A DNA stretch of 64,000 bases from Pseudomonas triticicola (GCF_019145375.1 NZ_JAHSTX010000001.1:528501-592500); one strand, 5' to 3'. Positions 1 through 8,726 are shown, numbered from the stretch's first letter. Notes: generated by a model from the sequence alone, not told the origin. Translations and numbers: made by a program.

Positions 1-873
1 CAACAGGCTGTGACTGACGAACAGTTGCAGGTCGATCAGCATGCCGATGCTGACGAAGAACACGCCGAGCAGAATGTCGCGAAAGGGCCGGATATCAGCT
101 TCGATCTGGTGCCGGTAATGGCTTTCCCCGAGCAACATGCCGGCGAGGAAAGCGCCGAGTGCAGGCGACAGCCCCAACAAATGCGTGAGCCAGGCTGTCA
201 GCAGCACGATCACCAGCGCCAGCAGGACGAACAGCTCCGCAGAGCGCGAAGCCGCCACCTCATGAAACAGCCGTGGCAATAACCAGCGACTGGCGAGCAG
301 CAGGCCGAAGAACAGCACCACGGTTTTGCCCAGGGTCAACGGCAAGGCCCAGTACCAGGGCTGCTCGCTGTTCCCGGCGAACACTGGCACCAGTGTCAGC
401 AGCAATACCGCGACAACGTCCTGAAACAGCAACACGCCGACCGCGTTCTGGCCGTGGCTGCTGAATACTTCACCAAGACTGCCCAGCTCCTTGGTCACGA
501 TCGCCGTGGATGACAGCGATAACCCTGCACCGAGCAACAGCGCCGGCATCAGCGGCATGCCCAGGCCCATCAACAGTGTGCCGAGCAAGGCTGTGCTGAT
601 GAGCACTTGCTGACTGCCGAGGCGAAACACCACCTGACGCAGCGCAATCATCTTCGACAGGGAGAACTCCAGGCCTAGCGAAAACAGCAGAAACACCACG
701 CCCAGCTCGGCGACATCCGGCAGATGTTCGCTCTCGTTGACCCAGTCGAAAGCGTTCGGCCCGACCAGTAATCCCACGCACAGGTAACCCAGCACCGGCG
801 GCAGTCGCAGGCGCCGGAACAGGGCAATCACCACCAGGGATGAGGCGAGGATGATCAACAGATTTGCAAACAC
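1..873 (-). CDS. KefB-like monovalent cation:proton antiporter (CPA2), 3' end cut by window
   Basis: Reading from a GTG at 873 toward the window start gives 291 codons without a stop. The product is a very hydrophobic, multi-span membrane protein of the CPA2 (Kef/GerN) exchanger type, which swaps K+ or Na+ for protons across the inner membrane. Diagnostic stretches are LPPVLGYLCVGLLVGPNAF near residue 25 and LGLEFSLSKM near residue 67. A SSTAIVTKELGSLGE stretch and LSPALGAFLAGMLLGES follow further on. No ATG fits the N-terminus, so GTG is chosen; this is why ATG-based scans miss the gene. The C-terminal part, including any TrkA-N regulatory domain, lies outside the window, so KefB, KefC or a plain exchanger cannot be separated. 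Confidence 0.85.
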   Translation of the reverse strand, partial: MFANLLIILASSLVVIALFRRLRLPPVLGYLCVGLLVGPNAFDWVNESEHLPDVAELGVVFLLFSLGLEFSLSKMIALRQVVFRLGSQQVLISTALLGTLLMGLGMPLMPALLLGAGLSLSSTAIVTKELGSLGEVFSSHGQNAVGVLLFQDVVAVLLLTLVPVFAGNSEQPWYWALPLTLGKTVVLFFGLLLASRWLLPRLFHEVAASRSAELFVLLALVIVLLTAWLTHLLGLSPALGAFLAGMLLGESHYRHQIEADIRPFRDILLGVFFVSIGMLIDLQLFVSHSLL

Positions 874-1071
874 GGGACACTCCGCTGTCAGGGCGTTGGC
901 CTCTGAAGCGTAGAGGCAAAAAGTCCGCGAGGATGACGCATTTGCAATTTGCGCTGAATGATTTGCGTCAGGATTTTGCGCCGGCAGCGTTCGGGCCTTT
1001 GGGCGGCGCCGGGTCGACGAGGGTTCGGCGGCGTCCTAGAATGGGCTCACCTGTTTTCCGGTAACGCCGTC

Positions 1072-1311
1072 ATGCCTCCAGAATGTCAGCTGTTCGGCAC
1101 CCTCGGGTGTCATCTGTGTGAAGTCGCCGAAGCCGAGCTGATGCCCTTCGTCGAGCATGGTCTGCTGGTAGAACTGGTGGACATTGCCGACGACGAATCG
1201 TGGTTCGAAAAATACGGCTTGCGCATCCCGGTACTGCGGCGCGTTGACACTGGCGCGGAGCTGGATTGGCCCTTCAGCGCCGACCAGGTGGTGGCATTTT
1301 TAGGCTGTTGA
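1072..1311 (+). CDS. Glutaredoxin/thioredoxin-fold small protein (DUF836-like)
   Basis: A 79-residue protein begins MPPECQLFGTLGCHLC. The CHLC motif at about residues 14-17 sits right after the first beta strand, as in glutaredoxin-like DUF836 proteins, and RIPVLRR near residue 53 supplies the cis-proline that follows in thioredoxin folds. A cytosolic dithiol redox role is likely; the substrate is unknown. A longer reading frame from 958 exists, but its N-terminus is arginine-rich and unlike the family, so the internal ATG at 1072 is preferred. The gene is transcribed toward the LexA-box gene 110 nt downstream but looks like a separate unit. Confidence 0.75.
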   Translation: MPPECQLFGTLGCHLCEVAEAELMPFVEHGLLVELVDIADDESWFEKYGLRIPVLRRVDTGAELDWPFSADQVVAFLGC

Positions 1312-1381
1312 TTTTGCCTTGATCCTTCCGCTGGTCGCAGCAATACATCCTTGCGTTGGCGCTCGCTGACTTCTTCGGTTA

Positions 1382-1397
1382 CTGTATGTCCATACAG
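1382..1397 (+). promoter_or_regulatory. LexA (SOS) box
   Basis: CTGTATGTCCATACAG is a perfect 16-bp match to the gammaproteobacterial LexA form CTGT-N8-ACAG. The arms extend symmetrically as CTGTAT/ATACAG. It ends 23 nt before the GTG start of the next gene, a normal position for repression. This predicts DNA-damage induction of that gene. Confidence 0.85.
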
Positions 1398-1420
1398 CAA
1401 TCGAGTCAGAGGGATGAACC

Positions 1421-1738
1421 GTGGTCAATGTCGAACAGTTGAAGAGCAGCGTTAACCGGATGTCGGTCGACGTGGTGCGCGAGGCCGTCCTCGAATTGCG
1501 CCTGGACGGGCTGGTCACGGAAGGCAAGACGCCGTTCAACAAGCTGCATTTCAACACCTGCTTTGCCGAGATCGAAGCCCTGTTTCAGCGCGCCGGTTAT
1601 CACAAGCAGCTGGATGTGGTCGGTTATCAGGGCCTGCTGTATGCCTTGTACGATCCGGGTCGCTGGGAGGCGGTCGATGTCTTGCGCTGGCTGAAGGAGT
1701 TCACCGAAGCGGCCGCCCTCAAGTCGATTCCGGCCTGA
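1421..1738 (+). CDS. Conserved hypothetical protein, predicted LexA-regulated
   Basis: A 105-residue soluble, mostly helical protein with no signal peptide, membrane span or motif that I recognise. It starts with VNVEQLKSSVNRM (GTG start) and is rich in leucine-patterned helices up to WLKEFTEAAALKSIPA at the C-terminus. The decisive context is the perfect LexA box 23 nt upstream, which makes it a probable SOS-induced gene. P. aeruginosa has LexA-regulated genes of unknown function, but I cannot confirm orthology from sequence alone. No function is assigned. Confidence 0.75.
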   Translation: MVNVEQLKSSVNRMSVDVVREAVLELRLDGLVTEGKTPFNKLHFNTCFAEIEALFQRAGYHKQLDVVGYQGLLYALYDPGRWEAVDVLRWLKEFTEAAALKSIPA

Positions 1739-1808
1739 TCAAACTGCGCTAGGTGGCTTTGCCTCACTGTTGGATAATGCCGGCCTGCATTGAGGAATTC
1801 TGTTTCGT

Positions 1809-2699
1809 ATGACCAGCCCCGTATTTTCCGCTGCGCACAATCAGGCCAGCACCTTGTATCTGCCGCCCGGTCCCTGGCTGACGGTACTCGATTGCCTGTG
1901 CGAGCACTTCAGTGCCATCGGCCGCGAACAGTGGCTCGACCGCATTGCTCGGGGTAGGGTGCTGGATGCTCAGGGCCAGCCGATTGCGCTGGACCTGCGG
2001 TACAAGGAAGGTTTGCGCATTCATTATTTTCGCGAAGTGCCGGACGAGAAACCGATCCCGGTGCTCGAGTCGATTCTCTACGCCGATGAACATCTGGTGG
2101 TGGCCGACAAACCTCACTTTCTGCCAGTCACCCCGGCCGGGGAGTATGTCGAACAAACCCTGCTGCGCCGGTTGATCCGTCGGCTGGACAATCCGCATCT
2201 GGTGCCGCTGCACCGCATTGACCGGCACACCGCAGGGCTGGTGATCTTCTCGGCCAATCCGCAGACCCGCTCGGCCTATCAGTCATTGTTTCCGACCCGG
2301 CAGATCGACAAGCGCTACGAAGCGATTGCCCCGGCGTTGCCCGAGCTGAATTTCCCTTTGGTGCACAAGAGCCGTTTGGTCGATGGCGAGCCGTTTTTCC
2401 GCATGCAAGAAGGGTTTGGAGCCAGCAACACCGAAACGGCGGTCGAGGTGCGTGAGAAGAATGGTGATCTGTGGCGCTATGGTCTGTATCCCGTGACCGG
2501 CAAAAAGCATCAGTTGCGGGTGCACATGACGGCGCTGGGCGCGAGTATTTGCAACGATCCGTTTTATCCGACTGTGTTGAAAGATGTCGAGGACGATTAC
2601 GCCAACCCGTTGAAGCTGCTTGCACAAGGCCTGCGCTTCATTGACCCGGTGACCGGTGAATTACGGGAGTTCGAGAGTCAAATCACCTTGCAGTGGTAA
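1809..2699 (+). CDS. RluA-family RNA pseudouridine synthase
   Basis: A 296-residue protein that converts uridine to pseudouridine in rRNA or tRNA. The catalytic motif HRIDRHTAGL (about residues 138-147) contains the invariant aspartate. A substrate-binding stretch VTGKKHQLRVHM near residue 231 and a preceding LHVEDKPH-like segment (LVVADKPHFLPV, near residue 99) complete the family signature. The N-terminal 50 residues could be a short S4-like region. The exact RNA target (RluA, RluC, TruC type) cannot be decided. It is monocistronic and ends before a bidirectional hairpin terminator. Confidence 0.88.
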   Translation: MTSPVFSAAHNQASTLYLPPGPWLTVLDCLCEHFSAIGREQWLDRIARGRVLDAQGQPIALDLRYKEGLRIHYFREVPDEKPIPVLESILYADEHLVVADKPHFLPVTPAGEYVEQTLLRRLIRRLDNPHLVPLHRIDRHTAGLVIFSANPQTRSAYQSLFPTRQIDKRYEAIAPALPELNFPLVHKSRLVDGEPFFRMQEGFGASNTETAVEVREKNGDLWRYGLYPVTGKKHQLRVHMTALGASICNDPFYPTVLKDVEDDYANPLKLLAQGLRFIDPVTGELREFESQITLQW

Positions 2700-2728
2700 T
2701 GCTGAAACTGCTTTCCGAGCGCCCATGA

Positions 2729-2756
2729 AAAAGCCCGCATGACCATGCGGGCTTTT
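2729..2756. terminator. Bidirectional rho-independent terminator
   Basis: A 12-bp perfect stem AAAAGCCCGCAT / ATGCGGGCTTTT with a 4-nt loop GACC has A and T tracts on both sides. It therefore serves the rluA-type gene on the plus strand and the lipoprotein gene converging from the minus strand. Confidence 0.9.
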
Positions 2757-2781
2757 CTGTATCCGGTAACGACGCGGAGCC

Positions 2782-3003
2782 TTACAGCTCTTTGACGGTA
2801 CGAACCTGATCCTTGTTGATGCGGGTCTCTTTGCCGTCCAGCTGCTGGAACTCGTAGAAGCCCGAATCATCATCGTATTTCGGGGTGTCGACGGCCTGGA
2901 TTTCGCGACCGTCATTCAAGGTGATCACTGTCGGCGAGGAGCAACCGGCGAGGGTTGCCAGGCCCAGTGCGAGCATGAAAGTGGCGAGGGTCCGTTGAGT
3001 CAT
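2782..3003 (-). CDS. YgdI/YgdR-type small lipoprotein (DUF903)
   Basis: A 73-residue lipoprotein. The signal peptide ends in the lipobox LAGC (cysteine near residue 21), and the mature part is a single SH3-like fold: VITLNDGREIQAVDTPKYDDDSGFYEF followed by DGKETRINKDQVRTVKEL, as in DUF903. It is probably anchored in the outer membrane; its role is unknown in all species I know of. It converges on the preceding pseudouridine synthase across a shared terminator. Confidence 0.85.
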   Translation of the reverse strand: MTQRTLATFMLALGLATLAGCSSPTVITLNDGREIQAVDTPKYDDDSGFYEFQQLDGKETRINKDQVRTVKEL

Positions 3004-3081
3004 GAGTGTGTCTCCGAATGGGAAATCTTCTGGTTACTGAGCTTGAGACGTAAACAAGGCGTGAGAGTTCCTTGCATGGTG

Positions 3082-3684
3082 TCAGTCTGACACAGTGTTG
3101 TGCAGATGTAACAATTCCGGGGTGTTGAGGTTGGCCAGTCGCGGGTCGTTGTCAGGACATTGCAATGCAACGGCACCGAGGCTGCGCATCACCCGACCCG
3201 GGCTGCGCTCGCCTGCATTCCAGGCTGCTTCGAATGCCGGCAACAGCGCCACGGGAATCACGCACAGCAGCGGTTCCCAGTGCTCGCCGTGGCGCAACAT
3301 TAAAGGTTTTTCACGTTGCAGATCGGCAGTCATCAGCATGTCTTCGAGCAAGGCCTTGTCGATTCGCGGCACATCACATGGCAACACCAGCAGATGCGCA
3401 TGGCGCGCCGCTTTCAGCCCGGCACGAATACCGGCCAGCGGCCCGGGGAAATCGCCTTCATCATCCATCACCAACTGATCGGCAAACCCGGCATAACGCT
3501 CGCGATTGCGGTTGCACGAGATGATCAGATCGTCGGTCAACGGCCGTACCTTGCGCTGCAGATGCGCTATCAAAGGCTCGCCCAGCCACTCAATAAGCCC
3601 CTTGTCCTGACCGCCCATGCGCTGGCCGCGTCCACCCGCCAGAAGCAGGACGGAGCAGGGCGGCAATTGACTGTTCGACGGCAT
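3082..3684 (-). CDS. mobA: Molybdenum cofactor guanylyltransferase MobA
   Basis: A 200-residue cytosolic enzyme that links GMP from GTP to molybdopterin, forming the bis-MGD cofactor of DMSO-reductase-family enzymes such as nitrate reductase and formate dehydrogenase. The nucleotide-binding signature [18 protein letters not shown] (about residues 13-30) is intact, as are PCDVPRI near residue 103 and the LNTPELL end motif near 189. Length is normal. It is divergent from moaB-moeA across 81 nt, so the three cofactor genes share one control region. A small palindrome, GTGTCAGTCTGACAC at 3079-3093, covers its stop codon. Confidence 0.93.
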   Translation of the reverse strand: MPSNSQLPPCSVLLLAGGRGQRMGGQDKGLIEWLGEPLIAHLQRKVRPLTDDLIISCNRNRERYAGFADQLVMDDEGDFPGPLAGIRAGLKAARHAHLLVLPCDVPRIDKALLEDMLMTADLQREKPLMLRHGEHWEPLLCVIPVALLPAFEAAWNAGERSPGRVMRSLGAVALQCPDNDPRLANLNTPELLHLHNTVSD

Positions 3685-3765
3685 GACGACTCTCCAGAGG
3701 GGCGGCGGAAAAATGGGCCGCTGTGATATAACACCGGGCTGTCTCCCCTACAACTGGAAGAGCCT

Positions 3766-4305
3766 ATGAAAGCCAAGGCTGATGTACCTTTCGTGCCGCT
3801 CAATATTGCGGTGCTGACTGTCAGCGACACCCGGACCCTGGAAACCGATACGTCCGGCCAGGTCTTCGTTGACCGCTTGATCGCGGCCGGCCACGCGCTG
3901 GCCGAGCGCGTTCTGCTTAGAGATGATCTCTACAAAATTCGTGCGCAAGTCGCCAACTGGATTGCCGACGATGTGGTTCAGGTCGTGCTGATCACCGGCG
4001 GCACCGGCTTCACCGGGCGTGACAGCACGCCGGAAGCGGTGGCATGCCTGCTCGACAAGCAGGTCGACGGGTTCGGCGAACTGTTCCGCCAGATCTCCGT
4101 GGCCGATATCGGCACTTCGACTGTGCAGTCCCGGGCCTTGGCTGGTCTGGCCAACGGCACGCTGGTGTGCTGCCTGCCGGGTTCGACCAATGCGGTGCGC
4201 ACCGGCTGGGATGGCATCCTCGCTGAGCAACTGGACGCTCGTCATCGTCCGTGCAACTTCGTCACCCACCTGAAGCAGGCGGCGCCTTGTGAATCCCGTG
4301 GGTAA
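3766..4305 (+). CDS. moaB: Molybdenum cofactor biosynthesis protein MoaB
   Basis: A 179-residue MogA/MoaB-fold protein that adenylates molybdopterin, the step before molybdate insertion. Visible motifs are LTVSDTR near residue 15, ITGGTGFTGRDSTPEA (about residues 76-91) and LPGSTNAVRTGWDGIL near residue 139. The start is fixed by a GGAAGAG Shine-Dalgarno sequence just upstream. It overlaps moeA by 17 nt, indicating translational coupling in a two-gene unit. Confidence 0.93.
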   Translation: MKAKADVPFVPLNIAVLTVSDTRTLETDTSGQVFVDRLIAAGHALAERVLLRDDLYKIRAQVANWIADDVVQVVLITGGTGFTGRDSTPEAVACLLDKQVDGFGELFRQISVADIGTSTVQSRALAGLANGTLVCCLPGSTNAVRTGWDGILAEQLDARHRPCNFVTHLKQAAPCESRG

Positions 4306-5515
4306 GCCGGGCAAGACCGGCAGTTTGCTGCCTGTCGAAACGGCGCTCGAGCGTTTGCTGGCCATGGCCGATGCGTCGCGCATTGTCGAGCGCGAGCACT
4401 TGCCGCTGGCTCAAGTCGAAGGGCGGGTGCTGGCGGAAGATCTGATCTCGACACTGGATCTGCCGCCGTGGCCGAACAGCGCCATGGACGGCTACGCCTT
4501 GAACCTGGCGGATTGGCAAGGCGAGCCGCTGCCGGTCAGTCAAAAGGTCTTCGCCGGGCAATCTCCACAACCTTTGGAGCCAGGCACCTGCGCACGCATC
4601 TTCACCGGGGCACCGCTGCCGCCGGGCGCCGACTGTGTCGAGATGCAGGAAAACGCTGAAGTTCAGGCCGACGGCCGAGTGCGCTTCCTCGAGCCTTTAA
4701 AGGCCGGGCAGAACATTCGTCCGCAGGGCCAGGAAACTACGGTCGGCGAATTGGTGCTGCAAGCTGGCACCCGGCTCGGACCGATTGAGCAGGGCCTGGC
4801 TGCTTCGCTTGGCTGTGCCGGCCTCAATGTCGTGCGCAAACCTCGCGTCGCTGTTTTGTCCACCGGCGACGAGCTGGTTGAACCCGGCCAGGCATTGGGT
4901 CCGGGCCAGATCTACAACAGCAACCGCGTGCTTCTGTGCAGTTGGCTGCAGCGTCTGGGCTGCGAAGTCATTGATGGCGGAATTCTCCCGGATGATCTGC
5001 CCACCACGCGGGCGCGGTTGGGCGAGCTGCAAAATGTCGATCTGATTCTGTCTACCGGCGGTGTCTCGGTCGGTGAGGCGGATTTCCTCGGCATTGCCCT
5101 GCGTGAAGAAGGCGAGTTGGCCCTGTGGAAGCTGGCCATCAAGCCCGGGAAGCCGTTGACGTTCGGCCATTTTCGCAACGTGCCGGTGATTGGCCTGCCC
5201 GGCAATCCCGCCTCCACGCTGGTGACGTTCGCCCTGCTGACGCGGCCTTATCTTTTGCGTCGCCTGGGTGTGCAAGCCGTCGAACCGCTCAAGTTTGCAG
5301 TGCCAGCAGGCTTTGTCTGGCCGGTGGCCGGCAACCGCCGAGAATATCTGCGCGGGCGTCTGGAGCAGGGCCGCGCAATCATTTATCGCAACCAGAGTTC
5401 GGGTGTGCTGCGCAGCGCCGCGTGGGCCGACGGGTTGGTGGAAGTCCGAGAGGGCCGCACGCTGAGCGAGGGTGATGAAGTGAGCTTCATTCCCCTCAGT
5501 GACCTGCTGGGGTAG
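4289..5515 (+). CDS. moeA: Molybdopterin molybdenumtransferase MoeA
   Basis: A 408-residue enzyme that inserts molybdenum into adenylated molybdopterin. The order is typical: PPWPNSAMDGYAL near residue 63, FTGAPLPPGADCVEMQE near residue 105, the MoCF-binding stretch VAVLSTGDELVEPG near residue 187, LILSTGGVSVGEADF near residue 253, and KPGKPLTFG plus VIGLPGNPAS at about 287-310. The GTG start lies inside moaB, giving a 17-nt overlap. Together with moaB and the divergent mobA it supplies active cofactor. Confidence 0.93.
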   Translation: MNPVGKPGKTGSLLPVETALERLLAMADASRIVEREHLPLAQVEGRVLAEDLISTLDLPPWPNSAMDGYALNLADWQGEPLPVSQKVFAGQSPQPLEPGTCARIFTGAPLPPGADCVEMQENAEVQADGRVRFLEPLKAGQNIRPQGQETTVGELVLQAGTRLGPIEQGLAASLGCAGLNVVRKPRVAVLSTGDELVEPGQALGPGQIYNSNRVLLCSWLQRLGCEVIDGGILPDDLPTTRARLGELQNVDLILSTGGVSVGEADFLGIALREEGELALWKLAIKPGKPLTFGHFRNVPVIGLPGNPASTLVTFALLTRPYLLRRLGVQAVEPLKFAVPAGFVWPVAGNRREYLRGRLEQGRAIIYRNQSSGVLRSAAWADGLVEVREGRTLSEGDEVSFIPLSDLLG

Positions 5516-5574
5516 CCCATCTTGCCCATGCACGCGTCGGCGGGTAAGCACGGCGCGTGCAACAATTGATTCGG

Positions 5575-5769
5575 TCAGTTGCTGATCAACGTCACCAACT
5601 GGTCGAATCGGCTGTTGGCCACCCAGCCCAGCAGTCCGAGGATGACAGCGGTGGCACCCGCCGAATACGCCAGACGGTGTTTGATCGTCCGGACATCATT
5701 GAGCACTTCGTCCATATCGCGGCGCATGTATTTGAAGTGAGTCTCCAGCTCGCTGACTCGGGGTTCCAT
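5575..5769 (-). CDS. Small membrane-anchored coiled-coil protein, unknown function
   Basis: A 64-residue protein: about 32 charged, helical residues (MEPRVSELETHFKYMRRDMD onward, heptad-like) followed by a single membrane span AYSAGATAVILGLLGWV and a short tail. This layout resembles XhlA-like or small phage-type accessory membrane proteins, but no family can be named. The start at 5769 has a GGAGAG ribosome site six bases upstream. An in-frame extension to ATG 5883 (MHNHETKTPVSP...) is possible but has a weaker site. The protein would sit in the inner membrane with its coiled coil on one side. Confidence 0.65.
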   Translation of the reverse strand: MEPRVSELETHFKYMRRDMDEVLNDVRTIKHRLAYSAGATAVILGLLGWVANSRFDQLVTLISN

Positions 5770-6197
5770 ATCAAACTCTCCAGGGGTCTTGGCGCTGTTA
5801 CAGAAGTCTGGCTTCTTGCTGGCACGACTTTCGGCAAGAGCGGCGACCGGGCTCACCGGTGTCTTGGTTTCATGGTTGTGCATGGAAGTTCTCGCCGATC
5901 GTATCAACTGCACGCTTGCTGGTTCTTCCATTGCTCGATTCATGAAAATAAATCGCGGGGTATCCGTTCATTACCGGCACATCCTTGTGTTATTGGGTTA
6001 AAGGTTGATGCTGCCGGCACACGGTGACCCATGGGGTGGGCGGGGTCAATTAAGCCGATTCCTCTTGTTTCGTAAGAAAAAATACCGCTGTGTAGGACAC
6101 CTGCTGTTGGAAGAGGAATTAATTGCCATTCCCGTGGCTTTTTCGAGGCGCGCAGTGGTCAAGATGTTTCAACCGATTCAATTCTTGGAGTGACGTT
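5770..6197. other. Intergenic region upstream of yegS and the small membrane protein
   Basis: About 430 bases with no convincing gene. It contains the possible 38-codon upstream extension of the minus-strand small membrane protein (to 5883) and must hold divergent promoters. It is AT-richer than its surroundings around 5930-6120. I found no strong operator or hairpin. Confidence 0.5.
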
Positions 6198-7115
6198 ATG
6201 AGTGAACGCCGGGCACTGCTGATCCTGCATGGCAAACAGGCACTCAACGAGGATGTCCGCGCTGCCGTCGAAGCCAGGCGCGAGCAAGGCTGGGAGCTTG
6301 CGGTGCGAGTGACCTGGGAAGCCGGCGACGCCCAGCGTCTGGTTGAAGAAGCGCTGGCAGCGGGTTACACGAAAATCATCGCTGGCGGTGGCGATGGCAC
6401 CTTGCGTGATATCGCCGAAGCGCTGGCTCAGCACCCGAAAAAAGCCAGCCTCGTCTTGCTCCCATTGGGGACCGCCAACGATTTTTCCCGTGCCGCCGGT
6501 ATTTCGCTGGAGCCTGCCGAAGCCCTTGAGCTACTGGACGTTCAGCCCTCGGATATCGACTTGGGCGAAGTGGGCGGGCAGATTTTCCTCAACATGGCGA
6601 CCGGCGGTTTCGGTAGCCAGGTGACCGCCAATACTTCGGAAGACTTGAAAAAGGTCTTGGGCGGCGCCGCTTATCTGTTTACCGGCCTGACCCGGTTCAG
6701 CGAGCTGCATGCCGCTTATGGCGAGTTGCAGGGGCCGGACTTTCATTGGCAGGGTGAGCTGCTGGCGCTGGGCATCGGTAACGGCCGGCAGGCGGGTGGC
6801 GGCCATGTGCTGTGCCCCGAGGCGCAAGTCGACGATGGTTTGCTGGACATCAGTATCCTGCCGGCACCGCAAGAACTGGTCGGCACGCTGAAGAATCTGC
6901 TGAGCGAGGGCTTCGGCCTCGACAACATGTTCGTGCGGGCGCGATTGCCGTGGGTCGAGATCAAGGTCGCCGAAGGGCTGAGCATCAATCTCGATGGCGA
7001 GCCGCTGGAGGGCGACAGTCTGCGATTTGTTGCGAAACCTGCAGCGTTGCAGGTGCACCTGCCAAAGGACTCGCCGTTATTGGGCCAACAGCCCTCAATC
7101 AGTCATCAAGACTGA
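6198..7115 (+). CDS. yegS: Lipid kinase YegS-like (diacylglycerol kinase catalytic domain)
   Basis: A 305-residue cytosolic kinase that phosphorylates phosphatidylglycerol or another lipid. The kinase signature IIAGGGDGTLRDIAEAL lies near residue 60, followed by LPLGTANDFSRA (about residue 90), the metal/lipid loop GEVGGQIFLNMATGGFG (about 125-141) and the C-terminal NLDGEPLEGD near 263. The ATG at 6198 fits the family start (MSERRALLILHGK); the longer frame upstream is unlike the family. Its last 17 bases overlap the convergent response-regulator gene, so the two mRNAs are antisense at their ends. Confidence 0.9.
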   Translation: MSERRALLILHGKQALNEDVRAAVEARREQGWELAVRVTWEAGDAQRLVEEALAAGYTKIIAGGGDGTLRDIAEALAQHPKKASLVLLPLGTANDFSRAAGISLEPAEALELLDVQPSDIDLGEVGGQIFLNMATGGFGSQVTANTSEDLKKVLGGAAYLFTGLTRFSELHAAYGELQGPDFHWQGELLALGIGNGRQAGGGHVLCPEAQVDDGLLDISILPAPQELVGTLKNLLSEGFGLDNMFVRARLPWVEIKVAEGLSINLDGEPLEGDSLRFVAKPAALQVHLPKDSPLLGQQPSISHQD

Positions 7116-7758
7116 TGATCTGCTCACGCACGGCGAACAGCACCAAGCCCGCCACGTCATAGATCTGCAAGCGCTTCATGATCTGTGCGCGGTGGGTTTC
7201 AACGGTCTTGACGCTCAAGCCCAGGCCGTTGGCGATTTCCCGGGTCGATTTGCCGCGCACGATCAGGCGAAGGATTTCCAGCTGGCGCGCGGTCAGATTG
7301 TGCGAATCGGCGACGTCCGGCTGGCTCTTCTGGTTTCGCGTCAGTGCCTGATTGATCACCGTATGAGCAATGGCCGGGCTGAGGTAGCGCTCGTTGTTGC
7401 GCAGGGCCTCCAGCGCATGCTCGAGTTCGGTTGCGGTGGTGTCCTTGAGCAGGTAGCCATGGGCACCGGACTCCAGCGCCTGCATGATCAGTGCCGGATC
7501 GGTGTGCATCGACAGGATCAGCACTTTGCTCTGCGGCCGCACGCGCTTGAGGCGTTGCAGCGCTTCCAGGCCACCGGTTTCTCTCATCGAGATGTCCAGC
7601 AATACGATGTCCGGGCTCAGTTGCTCGACCATTTCAAGCAATTGCGAACCATCACTGGCTTCGCCGATTACCGCGTAACCGGGAATATCCAGTACCAGAG
7701 CGCGCACGCCGGCTCTGATCAGCGAGTGGTCATCCACCAGAAGTAAGTTACAAGTCAA
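7099..7758 (-). CDS. NarL/LuxR-type response regulator
   Basis: A 219-residue DNA-binding regulator. The receiver domain (about 1-120) has the acidic pocket VDDH and phospho-acceptor D55 in VLLDISM. The C-terminal LuxR helix-turn-helix (about 150-210) has LTARQLEILRLIVRGKSTREIA and LSVKTVETHRAQIMKRL. It follows the histidine kinase gene with a 4-base ATGA overlap, so the pair is translated together. The stimulus and targets cannot be read from the sequence. It overlaps the convergent yegS end by 17 nt. Confidence 0.9.
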   Translation of the reverse strand: MTCNLLLVDDHSLIRAGVRALVLDIPGYAVIGEASDGSQLLEMVEQLSPDIVLLDISMRETGGLEALQRLKRVRPQSKVLILSMHTDPALIMQALESGAHGYLLKDTTATELEHALEALRNNERYLSPAIAHTVINQALTRNQKSQPDVADSHNLTARQLEILRLIVRGKSTREIANGLGLSVKTVETHRAQIMKRLQIYDVAGLVLFAVREQIISLDD

Positions 7759-8726
7759 CGCATAACCTTATTCGTACTGGCCCGTTCGAGCGCTCGCGGC
7801 GCCCAGGGGAAAAGTGCTTCGATTCGAGTACCTTTGCCCGGCTCGCTGATAACGCTCAATGTGCCGCCCAACTGTTCGATACGCTCGGCCATTCCGGCCA
7901 TGCCGCGTTGGCCTTCTCTGGCCGGGTCGGCCGCCGGGGCAAAACCCAGGCCGTCATCACTGATCAACAGCGTCAGACCTTGCGGCAATCGCTGTACCCG
8001 AATCAACAGGTTTTTTGCCTGTGCGTGGCGCAGGATGTTGGTCACCGCTTCCTGGGCGATGCGAAACGCGGCGACGGCCATTTCCTCGGGGATGCCGTTG
8101 AGCCGTTGCTGGCAATCGAGACTCCAGTTGACCGGCGTGTTGGCCAGTGTCTTGAGCAAGTGCGCACGCAGGCTGGCTTCTAGGCCCAGGCTGGTCAATT
8201 GACGTGGATTGAGAATCGCCGAGACGTCACGCACCTTGTTCAGGGTTTCATCCAGCGTGTCGCAGAGCACCTTGCATTGTTCCTGCAGATCCTCCGGCAG
8301 GCGGCGTTTGAGCCAGTCACTTTGCAGCTTGGCGGCAGTGAGCAACTGGCCGATATCGTCGTGCAATTCACGGCTGAGGCGATGACGCTCGTTTTCCTGA
8401 ACTTGCAGAAGTCGATCAGCCAACTCTTGTGGCTGAAACTTGATCGATTTGCGTGACAAGCGATATTGCACCCAGACGCACGCGGTGGCGGCGATGTCGA
8501 GCGCCAGCAATCCCAAAGGAAGGCGTGCGGAAACAACATACGCCAGCAGACTGCCCAAGGTCGCCAGAACACACAGGACAAGTGTGAAGCGCCGGGCGTT
8601 TTCCCGCGAGGGTGGCCATGTGATAAGTGACTTGAGACTGGCGTACATAACGGATGGAGCCAATGGATGTTCGCTGCGGGCAGACCGACCGGTGACTGGC
8701 AGATCTCTGTGTGGAAATACTGTCAT
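7755..8726 (-). CDS. NarL-family sensor histidine kinase (HisKA_3)
   Basis: Up to 323 residues; a second start at 8648 (MYASLKSL...) would give 297. Two hydrophobic segments (FTLVLCVLATLGSLLAYVV and LGLLALDIAATACVWV) form a short membrane anchor with almost no periplasmic loop, so sensing is probably intramembrane or cytosolic. The HisKA_3 box RHRLSRELHDDIGQLL holds the phosphorylated histidine, encoded at 8361-8363. The HATPase_c motifs AFRIAQEAVTNILRHAQA, LLISDDGLGF and GQRGMAGMAERIEQLGG follow. Neither start has a good ribosome site. Confidence 0.88.
   Translation of the reverse strand: MTVFPHRDLPVTGRSARSEHPLAPSVMYASLKSLITWPPSRENARRFTLVLCVLATLGSLLAYVVSARLPLGLLALDIAATACVWVQYRLSRKSIKFQPQELADRLLQVQENERHRLSRELHDDIGQLLTAAKLQSDWLKRRLPEDLQEQCKVLCDTLDETLNKVRDVSAILNPRQLTSLGLEASLRAHLLKTLANTPVNWSLDCQQRLNGIPEEMAVAAFRIAQEAVTNILRHAQAKNLLIRVQRLPQGLTLLISDDGLGFAPAADPAREGQRGMAGMAERIEQLGGTLSVISEPGKGTRIEALFPWAPRALERASTNKVMR

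Noticed and set aside
5529..5561. Dyad TGCACGCG...CGCGTGCA after moeA as a terminator
   Set aside because: Loop of 17 nt and no T tract; too weak to list.
6123..6197. N-terminal extension of YegS
   Set aside because: Not family-like, and the ATG at 6198 gives the expected MSERRALLILHGK start.
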